This document shows, piece by piece, positions 27,370 to 35,766 of a stretch of DNA of 63,534 nt. Source of the stretch: an uncultured Bacteroidota bacterium (lineage in GTDB: Bacteria > Bacteroidota > Bacteroidia > Bacteroidales > F082). The first letter of the stretch is position 1; every line of letters starts with the position of its first letter. A model generated the notes under the pieces. It was not told where the DNA came from. It worked only from the letters and a program-made list of their open reading frames with translations, and did no database searches. Location: the NCBI GenBank assembly GCA_903891085.1, contig CAITDJ010000037.1, positions 1 through 63,534 on the forward strand, given 5' to 3'. Made by a program: the position numbers and the translations under genes.

Positions 27370-28032
27370 TTATTCTCCCTCGTCATTCATTTCCTTCATC
27401 ATGGCATCGACGATGTTGTAAGCGCCATCCCAAATGTCGGTGATCTGCGCATCAAGCATATAACAAGGTGTGGTGAAAATCAGATGTTCGGCATCATATA
27501 CCACATCGCCATGTTCGGTTTCGACATGGGTACCGCCAAAAGCCTCTATCACTTGGATTGTACCTTCATCAGTTCCAATAGTTACATTCACGTCGCCTAA
27601 TACTTTTGCCACGAAAGTGGGAGAAATACACATGGCTCCAATGGGCTTCTTTGCCTTGTGCATGGCTTTGATTGCAGCTTCCACTTCGGGATTCACTGTT
27701 GCATTTGCTCCCTGAAATGCTACTGTAGAGAGATTTTTGGCTGCACCAAATCCACCTGGGAATAAAAGTGCATCAAAATCCTTTTCATGGAAAGCCGAAA
27801 GTGGCTTGATATTGCCACGGGCAATGCGTGCCGCTTCGACCAACACATTTCTTTGCTCGGACATCTCTTTTCCCGTAAGGTGATTAATTACATGGTGTTG
27901 CATGACATCAGGTGCAAAACACTGATAATCGCCACCAATTTCTTTGATAGCAAGCAAAGCCAGGGTGGCTTCATGGATTTCAGCTCCATCATACACACCA
28001 CAACCGGCTAACACAACGGCAAATTTCTTCAT
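27370..28032 (-). CDS. elbB: Glyoxalase-like DJ-1/PfpI protein ElbB
   Basis: This 220-residue protein matches ElbB (isoprenoid biosynthesis protein with amidotransferase-like domain, a weak glyoxalase in E. coli). Key features are VLAGCGVYDGAEIHEATLAL at the start, the catalytic-elbow Cys in PIGAMCISPTFVAKVL, ALLFPGGFGAAKNLS and FTTPCYMLDAQITDIWDGA at the end. Length is the family's. It has its own -7 box at 28059-28066 and lies 36 bp before the GH57 gene. Its physiological substrate is not settled in the literature. Confidence 0.93.
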   Translation of the reverse strand: MKKFAVVLAGCGVYDGAEIHEATLALLAIKEIGGDYQCFAPDVMQHHVINHLTGKEMSEQRNVLVEAARIARGNIKPLSAFHEKDFDALLFPGGFGAAKNLSTVAFQGANATVNPEVEAAIKAMHKAKKPIGAMCISPTFVAKVLGDVNVTIGTDEGTIQVIEAFGGTHVETEHGDVVYDAEHLIFTTPCYMLDAQITDIWDGAYNIVDAMMKEMNDEGE

Positions 28033-28058
28033 AGTCTCTGTTTATTAAATCTGTTACG

Positions 28059-28066
28059 CAAAGATA
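28059..28066 (-). promoter_or_regulatory. -7 box of elbB
   Basis: The minus strand reads TATCTTTG (TAnnTTTG), 26 bp upstream of the elbB start. Confidence 0.5.
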
Positions 28067-28086
28067 AGGCTTCGGTTGAGGAATAA

Positions 28087-28650
28087 CTAACTGATCTTTT
28101 CTCTTTTCAGAAATATTTTATTTACCCCAAAAACAACAAGAAGAATGATCATAATAATCATATATACTGTTGTAAATGAAGATTTTAATATTGAAAATAC
28201 GGAAGATAATTTCACCATGTTTTCTGAAATATCGGGATAATTCATTAATAACGTGATGATGGAGAAGTTTTCGAAGTAGTCAAAAAGTCCGGCAATGACC
28301 GGCAGATAGCACAAATAGAACCAGTTGGTTTCCAGTTTTTTGATTTGGCCGAGCAGCCAGGCAATGATCAGACAAAAACTGATTCCTGAGAGGAAAGGAA
28401 AAATAAGATCGAGTGGAAGCTGGTTGAACAGATAAGCATGTCTTCCTTCTTCACCCAGCGCACCAAAAAGAGTTTTGACATAATACGCATCATAACCGGT
28501 TGGCATCAAATCCAATATTCGCATTCCACCTGCCAACATCATAACTTTCGGGCCAGTTATGCCAAGCATACTGCCATAAACCAAACCAGTTAAACCAAAG
28601 TAAATCAATACTTTTTTGCCATTCAGGTTGCGTTTAATCAGGTCTTTCAC
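28087..28650 (-). CDS. Polytopic membrane protein of unknown function
   Basis: This 187-residue protein has four likely membrane helices: LIYFGLTGLVYGSMLGITGP, LIFPFLSGISFCLIIAWLLG, WFYLCYLPVIAGLFDYF and VYMIIMIILLVVFGVNKIF. The loop MRILDLMPTGYDAYYVKTLFGALGEEGR lies between helices 1 and 2. I do not recognise the family. It is 41 bp downstream of the ZIP transporter gene on the same strand, which may mean co-transcription. Confidence 0.7.
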   Translation of the reverse strand: MKDLIKRNLNGKKVLIYFGLTGLVYGSMLGITGPKVMMLAGGMRILDLMPTGYDAYYVKTLFGALGEEGRHAYLFNQLPLDLIFPFLSGISFCLIIAWLLGQIKKLETNWFYLCYLPVIAGLFDYFENFSIITLLMNYPDISENMVKLSSVFSILKSSFTTVYMIIMIILLVVFGVNKIFLKREKIS

Positions 28651-28691
28651 TACAATTTCTGCTAACTATTAAAAGACATAATTCATAAATA

Positions 28692-29516
28692 TTATCCCAA
28701 TGCTACATCGAGGAGCATCATAGTCGCAAATCCAAGCATGGCACCAATGGTTGAAAAGTCAGTTTCATTCCCTGATTGTGATTCGGGAATTAATTCTTCT
28801 ACCACAACAAATATCATGGCTCCTGCGGCAAATGAGAGCGCATAAGGAAGCAATGGTTCAATCGTCAATACAAGATAGGCACCAAGCACTCCGGCAATCG
28901 GTTCAACAATACCTGACAGTTGCCCGTAATTAAAGGCTTTCCATCTGGAAAATCCTTCACGCCTTAGTGGAATAGAAACCGCTGCGCCTTCGGGGAAATT
29001 TTGCAAACCGATACCAATCGCCAGCGCAATTGCACCTGCAAGCATGCCTGTGTCAGGATTATTTGCTAACGCGCCAAAGGCAACACCAACGGCCAACCCT
29101 TCAGGGATATTATGCAATGTGATGGCAAGAACAAGCAAAACACTTCGTTGCCAGGTGGTTTTAATCCCTTCTGCTTTGTCGATAGACAATCCAAGATGCA
29201 GGTGGGGCAATAATTTATCAACAAGCAACAGGAATGCGCCACCTGCCAAAAAACCTACCAGTGCAGGAACCCAGGGAATGGAACCGTTTGCCTCAGCCAT
29301 TTCGATCGCCGGTTTCAGCAGTGACCAGAAACTGGCGGCAATCATCACCCCTGCGGCAAATCCCAGCATAGAATTGAGCACTCTTTTGTTAATCGATTTA
29401 AAGAAAAACACCATGGCGGCACCCAAGGCTGTAACACCCCAGGTAAAAAGCGTGGCAAAAAGTGCCAGAAGCACCGGATTTATTTCGAGTAATGAATCTA
29501 ATTTCATAAATTCCAT
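28692..29516 (-). CDS. ZIP family divalent metal transporter
   Basis: This is an eight-helix metal-ion importer of the ZupT/GufA type. The two metal-site helices are clear: [21 protein letters not shown] and [19 protein letters not shown], in which the HNIPEG and NFPEG motifs hold the His/Asn/Glu ligands, and a third is [17 protein letters not shown] cytosolic HLHLG loop is short and His-poor. The likely substrate is zinc, but iron or manganese is possible. A second ATG at 29507 (MKLDSLLE) is an alternative start. Confidence 0.92.
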   Translation of the reverse strand: MEFMKLDSLLEINPVLLALFATLFTWGVTALGAAMVFFFKSINKRVLNSMLGFAAGVMIAASFWSLLKPAIEMAEANGSIPWVPALVGFLAGGAFLLLVDKLLPHLHLGLSIDKAEGIKTTWQRSVLLVLAITLHNIPEGLAVGVAFGALANNPDTGMLAGAIALAIGIGLQNFPEGAAVSIPLRREGFSRWKAFNYGQLSGIVEPIAGVLGAYLVLTIEPLLPYALSFAAGAMIFVVVEELIPESQSGNETDFSTIGAMLGFATMMLLDVALG

Positions 29517-29621
29517 TTTATGAAAATAACCAAATTATGGTGGTATTGTTCAAGTATTGTTCCTTATGGTTTCTAATTTCAAATGTAACACTTCGCATAT
29601 TTTAGTCTGTACCTGCGATAA

Positions 29622-30860
29622 TCAGATTCCTCTCTTATACACAATTGCCGCAATGGTTACATCGTCACCTCCCATATTTATTGTCATTCCATATGGTTTT
29701 TCAGGAGTGATATCGATTTGCGCATTACCTGCTTTTCCGGTGAGTTGCTGCCAGATGGTAACCGCCTGATGCACGCCAGTGGCTCCGGTTGGATGTCCCC
29801 AGCCAATAAGGCCGCCCGTTGTGTTCATCGGAATTTTTCCCGTGCGTGACGTGTTTCCTTCGGTGATAAATTCAGCACCTTTTCCAGGTGCAGCTAATCC
29901 GAGTGCCTCAACACCCAATACACCCACAATACTGAAACAATCGTGTATTTCGATGGTTCCAACCTGATCGATTGATATTCCGGCATTTTCCAACGCTTTA
30001 GCAGCAGCTTTTTTTACCGTTGTCAGTTCTAACATATTTGGTGGGTCATTGGTAATATTTCTGGTCAGCTGCGCCCATCCAATAACTTCAACTGCATCTT
30101 TTTTATCAACACCAATTCGTTTCAATCCTTCTTCCGAGGCAATGGCAATCCCGGAGGCACCATCCGACACCTTTGAACAATCGAGTATATTCAGGTGATC
30201 GACGAAAGTTTTTCCATTGGGTTTCATACCATGATACATTCCTTCCAAATCAGGAGTTGAATTGTGAAATTCCTGCGCTGTTCCATCCAGCCGGGCATTC
30301 TCCATATCGTTACAGAACCATTTTCCCATGCCTTTGCGGGTATAATCGTAGCCATATTTCTCGTAATATGCACCAGCACGGTCCGAATTCTGACCGGGAA
30401 AGAAATAGGCATGGCTGTTTTTTCGCTTTTGATACCAACCGGCACCGGCAAGTATATCGGCTCCATAAATGGCTTTCACCGTGTTTTGCACCTCAACCCC
30501 CATGGCCAGCACCACATCGGCGGTTTCGGAAAGCACCGACCTGATACCTGAAACAAGCGCCAACCCACCTGAACCACAGGCGCCTTCAACGCGCATGGCT
30601 GGCTTAAACTCTAAACCCGGATCAATCATTCCGATAAATCCACCAATATGACCCTGTTTGTTAAAACGGGCTGCCATAAAATTACCAATGAAAGACTCAT
30701 CAACATTATCAGCACCACCAATCTGATTCAGCACACCTTTTCCTGCTTCGCTGATGTAATGTTCCAATCCCGGACGTTCTTTTCTTGGATTAAACTCTTT
30801 GCGGCCGGTGCCCATCGAAATGGTGTTGTAACCGGCGGTCATGTATATTTTTCTTTTCAT
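29622..30860 (-). CDS. SCP2/SCP-x-type thiolase (acyl-CoA acetyltransferase)
   Basis: This 412-residue thiolase-fold enzyme is likely the last step of beta-oxidation, cleaving 3-ketoacyl-CoA. The nucleophilic Cys is in VEGACGSGGLALVSG, the His/Cys pair in EIHDCFSIVGVLGVE, and the catalytic His in GWGHPTGATGVHQ. These motifs follow the SCP-x pattern rather than the classical FadA pattern. It is last in the run hydratase, dehydrogenase, thiolase on the minus strand, with 94 bp (including one dispersed repeat) before it. The substrate could also be a branched chain. Confidence 0.88.
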   Translation of the reverse strand: MKRKIYMTAGYNTISMGTGRKEFNPRKERPGLEHYISEAGKGVLNQIGGADNVDESFIGNFMAARFNKQGHIGGFIGMIDPGLEFKPAMRVEGACGSGGLALVSGIRSVLSETADVVLAMGVEVQNTVKAIYGADILAGAGWYQKRKNSHAYFFPGQNSDRAGAYYEKYGYDYTRKGMGKWFCNDMENARLDGTAQEFHNSTPDLEGMYHGMKPNGKTFVDHLNILDCSKVSDGASGIAIASEEGLKRIGVDKKDAVEVIGWAQLTRNITNDPPNMLELTTVKKAAAKALENAGISIDQVGTIEIHDCFSIVGVLGVEALGLAAPGKGAEFITEGNTSRTGKIPMNTTGGLIGWGHPTGATGVHQAVTIWQQLTGKAGNAQIDITPEKPYGMTINMGGDDVTIAAIVYKRGI

Positions 30861-30897
30861 ATTTCTAAATTATTGTTGATATTTAAATAGTTATAGT

Positions 30898-30945
30898 AGT
30901 TCGGAGTGAACTAAAGTGAGCTAAAGTGCCTAAAGTTGGCTTCAC
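30898..30945. repeat. Dispersed AGTGARCTAA repeat copy
   Basis: TTCGGAGTGAACTAAAGTG followed by AGCTAAAGTGCCTAAAGTT lies directly after the 3-hydroxyacyl-CoA dehydrogenase stop codon and before the thiolase start. It is the same family as 22161, 37562 and 52407. Confidence 0.65.
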
Positions 30946-30954
30946 TTTCTGCTT

Positions 30955-32292
30955 CTATTCAAAAAAACTATTAATTGGACCGTAGGCATGAAAAAAGCCG
31001 GTGAGCATTACCGTGTTAACATCCTGATCGTTGTGCGCCACTTTGTCGGCAACCAACTGACGACCAATTGCATCTGAACGTTTTCCGTAACGTATTGCAA
31101 GTATGGCTCCTTCGGTTTTCATGGTTTTCATTTCTTCGAAATAGGGCCCAAAATGGGTTTCATTGCCGGCAATTTTTACAGCTGTTTTCCAGGGCTTGAA
31201 ACTGTTAGGTAAAGCACCAAGTTGTTCGTCGGATTTGGCTGAAAATGAATCGAACGCCACATAATCACCTGCTTTACTATCGAAAACAGCCACCGGCGAA
31301 CCTTTCTCATACTTCAGGAAACCGTCTTTCTGCGCGCCACTCGAAAGTTGTCCGCCTTTCACACCGAGTTCCATCATTTTATCGAGCAGATCGCTATGAA
31401 GGTCTTCGGTTGCCAAAAACGGATTCATCACTTTCATGATAAACTGAACAACATCAACACCCACATAATCAATAAGTTGAAAAATTCCCATCGGTCTGAC
31501 GAGGAAATCCTGACTCACTTTATTCACTTTGTAGATAGCTTCAGTCAGTGGAATAGTATTTGCCAGCTCAAGTGCCTGATTGATACCATGCAAGGCATCG
31601 CGCATGAAATGTCCATTGCCGATAAAACCGGCGAAATCGTTGCTCGGCACAACCACCTTCCTCAGTGCCTTCGCATAACTGTTGGCAAACTGTGTTGCCT
31701 CGGGCAAGGTGTTGGCTGTAACAATCAATTCGACAAGTTTTTGAATTGCCGGTGGATTATAGAAATGGAACCCCAACACACGTCCCTTCAATCCGGCTTC
31801 ATCCTCAATGATGTGAATTGGAACAGAGGATGTATTGGTAAAAAACCAGGCTTGGTTCGGATTGTTTGTGTCAATTTGTTTTAATATCTTGACTTTCAAA
31901 TCTTTATTCTCACTTACCGCTTCAAAAATAAGGTTTGATCGGTAAGAAGTTTCTATGGCGGTTGTTGGCCTCACGATGCGTAACACATCGATGACATACT
32001 GCTCAATGATATCAAAATTTTCGATCAGGTCGTTACGGTCAGCATACAACTGACGTAGCATGACAGCTTTTTTTTCAGCAATTTTCTGTACCTGAACGCG
32101 CAAATAATCCATCAGGCCGGCCAGTCCGTCATCCGACAGGTCAATTGCATTGAGCACAAAGGTTTTGCCTTTGTTTTCGGGTTTCAGGCTGATATCGGCC
32201 ATCTCAACGGCTGTCAGGAGCAAAATTCCGCTGCCCATTTTTCCGGCTGCACCTAGTACCGAAACATGTTTTAATCTTTCGTCGTAATTCAT
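30955..32292 (-). CDS. 3-hydroxyacyl-CoA dehydrogenase family protein
   Basis: This NAD-dependent oxidation step of beta-oxidation has the dinucleotide motif VSVLGAAGKMGSGIL at residues about 9-23 (GAAGKMG in place of the usual GxGxMG). The NAD-domain helix NLIFEAVSENKDLKVKILKQI contains the conserved E-A-V-x-E. The active-site His is in GRVLGFHFYNPPAIQKLVELI. The C-terminal domain carries NDFAGFIGNGHFMRDALHG, and the about 100 residues after it are not typical of short FadB-N forms. It belongs to the hydratase-dehydrogenase-thiolase run on the minus strand. Confidence 0.88.
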   Translation of the reverse strand: MNYDERLKHVSVLGAAGKMGSGILLLTAVEMADISLKPENKGKTFVLNAIDLSDDGLAGLMDYLRVQVQKIAEKKAVMLRQLYADRNDLIENFDIIEQYVIDVLRIVRPTTAIETSYRSNLIFEAVSENKDLKVKILKQIDTNNPNQAWFFTNTSSVPIHIIEDEAGLKGRVLGFHFYNPPAIQKLVELIVTANTLPEATQFANSYAKALRKVVVPSNDFAGFIGNGHFMRDALHGINQALELANTIPLTEAIYKVNKVSQDFLVRPMGIFQLIDYVGVDVVQFIMKVMNPFLATEDLHSDLLDKMMELGVKGGQLSSGAQKDGFLKYEKGSPVAVFDSKAGDYVAFDSFSAKSDEQLGALPNSFKPWKTAVKIAGNETHFGPYFEEMKTMKTEGAILAIRYGKRSDAIGRQLVADKVAHNDQDVNTVMLTGFFHAYGPINSFFE

Positions 32293-32369
32293 ATAGTATT
32301 GTATTATTGTTCTTGATCTATGTAAAATAGCTTTATAAATTTTCTGAATTAATCAAGTTAAAAGTATAA

Positions 32370-33143
32370 TTACCAAACGGGTGGCCGTTTTTCCAAAAAG
32401 GCTTTCATCCCTTCTTCACCTTCAGAATTTTGGCCAAACAGTGAGCCAAAGTATTTTGCCTCGAGGTCGTTGCCCGCTTCAAACTCTATATTAAGTCCCT
32501 GGCGCACACTTGATTTAATTAATTGGACTGCTTTCGGACCTTTCGACGCAATCAACCTGGCAATGCGCATCGCTTCTTCGAGCAGTAGTTCTGGTTCTGC
32601 TAATTTTTGTACCAATCCTATTCGGAGTGCTTCTTCAGCGCTGATAATTTCGGCGGTTGTGAGCAGGAATAAGGCGTTGGCCAAACCAACCAGACGGGGT
32701 AAACGCTGTGTACCGGCAAAACCAGGTATTAATCCAAGATTTACTTCCGGTTGTCCCAATTTGGCTTTGCTCGAGGCAATCCTGAAATCGCAGGCCATCG
32801 CCAGCTCGAGACCTCCACCCAATGCAAAACCATTGATTGCAGCAATAACCGGAAAAGGCGTCTTTTCGATTGACCTGAACGTATTTTGACCCATACGGCT
32901 GAATCCACTTCCTTCCATGGCTGATTTATCCACCATCTCGGCAATATCGGCTCCTGCAACAAAAGCTTTTCCTTCGCCGGTAAGCACCATCACACGCACT
33001 GCATTATTTTGAATTAAAGCAGCCAATAAATGATCCATCTCCTTGAAAAACAAAGTGTTTAATGCGTTCAGGGCTTGCGGACGGGAAACAGTCACCAGCG
33101 CGATTCCCTCATTGATTTCATGTTTGAGAATTTGGTATTCCAT
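32370..33143 (-). CDS. Enoyl-CoA hydratase/isomerase (crotonase family)
   Basis: This 257-residue crotonase hydrates trans-2-enoyl-CoA. Motifs are VSRPQALNALNTLFFKEMD, GEGKAFVAGADIAEM (oxyanion hole) and INGFALGGGLELAMACDFRIAS, with Glu in ASSKAKLGQPEVNLGLIPGFAGTQRLPRLVG as catalytic residue. The start is ATG 33143. The longer in-frame start at 33362 reads through a 7-bp tandem array and gives a spurious repeated SHFPLPT extension. Its -7 box is at 33174-33181. It is first in the beta-oxidation run. Confidence 0.92.
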   Translation of the reverse strand: MEYQILKHEINEGIALVTVSRPQALNALNTLFFKEMDHLLAALIQNNAVRVMVLTGEGKAFVAGADIAEMVDKSAMEGSGFSRMGQNTFRSIEKTPFPVIAAINGFALGGGLELAMACDFRIASSKAKLGQPEVNLGLIPGFAGTQRLPRLVGLANALFLLTTAEIISAEEALRIGLVQKLAEPELLLEEAMRIARLIASKGPKAVQLIKSSVRQGLNIEFEAGNDLEAKYFGSLFGQNSEGEEGMKAFLEKRPPVW

Positions 33144-33173
33144 AGAAAATTGACGTTTATTAAAAGATTTTTC

Positions 33174-33181
33174 CAAATTTA
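33174..33181 (-). promoter_or_regulatory. -7 box of the beta-oxidation run
   Basis: The minus strand reads TAAATTTG (TAnnTTTG), 30 bp upstream of the hydratase start at 33143. Confidence 0.5.
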
Positions 33182-33222
33182 AATGAAATCTTTTGCAATC
33201 GATTGAAATTATTGAAAAAAGT

Positions 33223-33341
33223 AGTGGGAAGTGGGAAGTGGGAAGTGGGAAGTGAGAAGCGGGAAGTGGGAAGTGGGAAGTGGGAAGTGGGAAGTGGGAA
33301 GTGGGAAGTGGGAAGTGGGAAGTGGGAAGTGGGAAGTGGGG
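33223..33341. repeat. Seventeen tandem copies of a 7-bp unit AGTGGGA
   Basis: The array is exactly 17 x 7 = 119 bp. Fourteen units are AGTGGGA; variants are AGTGAGA (unit 5), AGCGGGA (unit 6) and AGTGGGG (unit 17). It lies between the 3' end of rsmD and the promoter of the hydratase gene. Because 7 is not a multiple of 3 and the unit has no stop codon, both strands are open through it, which creates false long ORFs. The sequence after it (33352-33368) matches 44682-44698 in reverse complement. Confidence 0.9.
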
Positions 33342-33408
33342 AGAAGTCTTTCTCGGCGGCACAACGAGAGAAGCGGGAAGTGCGGAGTTGATAAAAAGAC
33401 AGGAAGTT

Positions 33409-33945
33409 TTATTTTTCGTTGCTGAAGAAACTGAAATTTACCTTGCCATAATGCCGTTGATCAGTAAATTTTGGATGTTCGGTAAACGAGATGCTGATCG
33501 GGTGTTCGACAACTAAAATCCCATCAGTATGAAGCAATTGCTGATCAAAGATCAGATCAACCAATTTCTGGTAATCCGGAGAATCGAATGGAGGATCAGC
33601 GAAAATGAGGTTATATTTTTGATGGTGGTTTGGTAAAAACTGAAAAACATCAGATTTTACTGTTTTCAGGTGTTCCATTGATAATTTTTCAGCGGTTTGA
33701 TGAATAAACTGAATACAATGGAAATTGTTGTCAACAGCAGTTACCTTGCTACCGCGTGAAACAAATTCATAGGAAATATTACCTGTTCCGGCAAATAGAT
33801 CCAATACATGCAATTCCTCAAAATCGATCAGATTATTCAAAATATTGAACAGGCTTTCTTTTGCCATATCTGTTGTCGGACGCACCGGCAGGTTGGTCGG
33901 TGCCTGAATAACCTTTCGCTGATATTTACCTCTTATAATTCGCAT
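33409..33945 (-). CDS. rsmD: 16S rRNA (guanine966-N2)-methyltransferase RsmD
   Basis: This 178-residue S-adenosylmethionine enzyme methylates a guanine in 16S rRNA. Motifs are MRIIRGKYQRKVIQAP at the start, VRPTTDMAKESLFNIL, SAM-binding VLDLFAGTGNISYEFVSRG and the catalytic DPPF in YNLIFADPPFDSPDYQ. It overlaps the upstream DUF3822 gene by 13 bp, the pairing usual in Bacteroidota. Confidence 0.95.
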   Translation of the reverse strand: MRIIRGKYQRKVIQAPTNLPVRPTTDMAKESLFNILNNLIDFEELHVLDLFAGTGNISYEFVSRGSKVTAVDNNFHCIQFIHQTAEKLSMEHLKTVKSDVFQFLPNHHQKYNLIFADPPFDSPDYQKLVDLIFDQQLLHTDGILVVEHPISISFTEHPKFTDQRHYGKVNFSFFSNEK

Positions 33946-34805
33946 TGCTGGGCATTGAAAAGTATGAAATACTGCGATGACTGGATGTCATCGAGGACAT
34001 AGCTGTATTTGAAATTCTCATTTCTGGCGATAAACCTGCTATTTCGGATATGGTGCCAGGCCAGTTCATATAAGGGAGAATCCTTGTCGATCAGGCCCGA
34101 ATAGATGAACTCGGTAATTTCAGGATTGAGGCGCAATTGCTCCATCGAGAATAGCAGAAAATAGAGAAAATCTTCTTTGGTATTGAATTTATATTGATTG
34201 TAGAAATACAGTTTTTCATCGCGCAGCACCACCAGATCAAATATCTGATCGCGCACATTTACAAATACTTTATCTTCAAATCCCTTGTTCTTATTGGTAA
34301 GCAGCAAACTTTCGATTAGTACTGAACTCAAATGCACAATGTCTGCATTAGCCCAAAGTTCCTTTATTTTCGCCACCAGCGGATTCGACAAATAATACAC
34401 ATTCTTTGCATCAGCATTTTTAAGATTGTCGACTGCAATACGGCTGTTATCACGATATGGTTGATTGAATGCAAGATAGGTGCCTTTTTCTTTTTCATCG
34501 AAAAGTGGTGACGGGATCAGCGCATTTGATATGTGATCAACAATCACAATCACAGATTGGTAAGGATACGCGATCCACTGCCTGTGCATGATGATTTCGT
34601 CGAGCAAAGAGGCGTATTTAACATCATCGGCAGGAGTATTGAACTTAAAAACCTCCAAACCAATGTATTTTTGTTTGTCGGCAGCAAAAATAACAAACGA
34701 AAAGCCTCCCGGTGAAAGCCGGATAGTCAGATGAAAACTTCTTGTAGAATCTTCCCTGAAAGCCTTGTCGAGGCGACTGAAAATCGGTTTAGCCGGAGCA
34801 ATCAT
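33933..34805 (-). CDS. DUF3822 family protein
   Basis: This 290-residue protein has the features of DUF3822: actin-like-fold strands such as LTIRLSPGGFSFVIFAADKQKY and the end FKYSYVLDDIQSSQYFILFNAQQCEL. The family is almost confined to Bacteroidota and typically sits just before rsmD, as here with a 13-bp overlap. No reaction is known; the ASKHA-like pattern in the N-terminal half is my reading only. It has a promoter box at 34912-34919. Confidence 0.8.
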   Translation of the reverse strand: MIAPAKPIFSRLDKAFREDSTRSFHLTIRLSPGGFSFVIFAADKQKYIGLEVFKFNTPADDVKYASLLDEIIMHRQWIAYPYQSVIVIVDHISNALIPSPLFDEKEKGTYLAFNQPYRDNSRIAVDNLKNADAKNVYYLSNPLVAKIKELWANADIVHLSSVLIESLLLTNKNKGFEDKVFVNVRDQIFDLVVLRDEKLYFYNQYKFNTKEDFLYFLLFSMEQLRLNPEITEFIYSGLIDKDSPLYELAWHHIRNSRFIARNENFKYSYVLDDIQSSQYFILFNAQQCEL

Positions 34806-34911
34806 ACCTGTTCATATCAACTGTAAGCAAACTACCCAATGTGATTTCCGATTTCATAAAACATGCGAAATCGTCGGGCATTTTGATTTACTCGCTACGC
34901 ATTGAGAGCAA

Positions 34912-34919
34912 CAAATATA
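34912..34919 (-). promoter_or_regulatory. -7 box of the DUF3822-rsmD operon, in a 313-bp gap without a gene
   Basis: The minus strand reads TATATTTG (TAnnTTTG), which puts the transcript start near 34905, about 100 bp before the DUF3822 start. The rest of the 34806-35118 gap is AT-rich, and I see no gene, RNA or repeat in it. Confidence 0.5.
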
Positions 34920-35118
34920 ATGTATATTTTCATCAAAAACAGCATCCAATAATTAAGCCTGACCCTGTAGCAGGAAGGATGAATAGTTGGCCGGCTAAAA
35001 AAATACAATAAAATAATAGTGTGAAATACTGCAAACACCAGATAGCAGCGATAATTGAAAATACTTTTTTGATTTGATATTTTTTGATTTCACGCAGGCA
35101 TAGCAATCAACTCATTTC

Positions 35119-35556
35119 CTATTTTCCACATATCGTAGTATAATCAGGGATGGCATCGAGATATTCCAATTGCCCGGTTTCGCTGTGAATACGACAGCAA
35201 AATTGTAATTTCCCATTGGTGAGCAACAGGTAATTTACCTTGAGTTTGAAATTGTAACGGGCTGCCTGCTCAAGTACTGATTGATTGATAATGACTGTTT
35301 CCGCCTTACATTCGACAATCATAACTGCCTTTCCATCGTTGGTGAAAACAACAATATCGCAGCGTTTTTGCAACCCATTCATTTTGAGCGCATACTCTAC
35401 TGCAATCAGACTTTGAGGAACTTTTAACGTATTCACCAGTTGATAAAGTGTGTTTTGACGAACATCTTCCTCCGGGGTAAGCGCAACATACTTTCGACGC
35501 AACGGATCGTAAACCTGTTTTTTTTCGTTTTGTACTCTAATATTAAACCATTGCAT
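35119..35556 (-). CDS. HsdR-N-like (type I restriction nuclease N-terminal) domain protein
   Basis: This small protein of about 145 residues consists of a single PD-(D/E)XK-like domain of the HSDR_N_2 family. Seen are TPEEDVRQNTLYQLVNTLKVP, QKRCDIVVFTNDGKAVMIVECKAE (Asp, then the Glu-x-Lys of the nuclease motif) and LEQAARYNFKLKVNYLLLTNG. The complete motif suggests it could cut DNA, but such stand-alone proteins are widespread in Bacteroidota with unproven function. I start it at ATG 35556 because a -7 box at 35620-35627 overlaps the longer start at 35622. No hsdM or hsdS is nearby. Confidence 0.78.
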   Translation of the reverse strand: MQWFNIRVQNEKKQVYDPLRRKYVALTPEEDVRQNTLYQLVNTLKVPQSLIAVEYALKMNGLQKRCDIVVFTNDGKAVMIVECKAETVIINQSVLEQAARYNFKLKVNYLLLTNGKLQFCCRIHSETGQLEYLDAIPDYTTICGK

Positions 35557-35619
35557 ACTTTCGACCTCAACCCTGTTTAATGAGAAATATGGGTAAAAGT
35601 ACTGAAAAAGGATTTTTAT

Positions 35620-35627
35620 CAAAAATA
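35620..35627 (-). promoter_or_regulatory. -7 box of the HsdR-N-like gene
   Basis: The minus strand reads TATTTTTG (TAnnTTTG). It excludes the start at 35622, which would lie inside the promoter. Confidence 0.45.
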
Positions 35628-35739
35628 TAGTTATTAATACATGGGTCTAATGATGAATTCGCTTTGATAATATGGAAAATCAGTTATGTTTTCCATTAAG
35701 GCAAAAGATGATCTGCTACTGACTTTGCTATAAAAACCG

Positions 35740-35747
35740 TACATTTG
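35740..35747 (+). promoter_or_regulatory. -7 box of the AMP nucleosidase-holA operon
   Basis: TACATTTG (TAnnTTTG) lies 19 bp before the ATG at 35767. Confidence 0.5.
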
Positions 35748-35766
35748 TTGGTCAAAATACTCAGGT

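Noticed and set aside
33223..33341. CRISPR array
   Set aside because: Units are 7 bp with no spacers; no cas gene is present in the window.
33144..33362. N-terminal extension of the enoyl-CoA hydratase with repeated SHFPLPT
   Set aside because: It is the translation of the 7-bp tandem array, which is open in every frame; the crotonase fold and a promoter box both fit the ATG at 33143.
33203..33516. Plus-strand ORFs with repeated GSGKWEV
   Set aside because: They are the other-strand reading of the same 7-bp array and have no family, promoter or neighbour support.
35119..35622. Type I restriction system
   Set aside because: Only an HsdR-N-like domain is present, with no helicase part and no hsdM or hsdS nearby.
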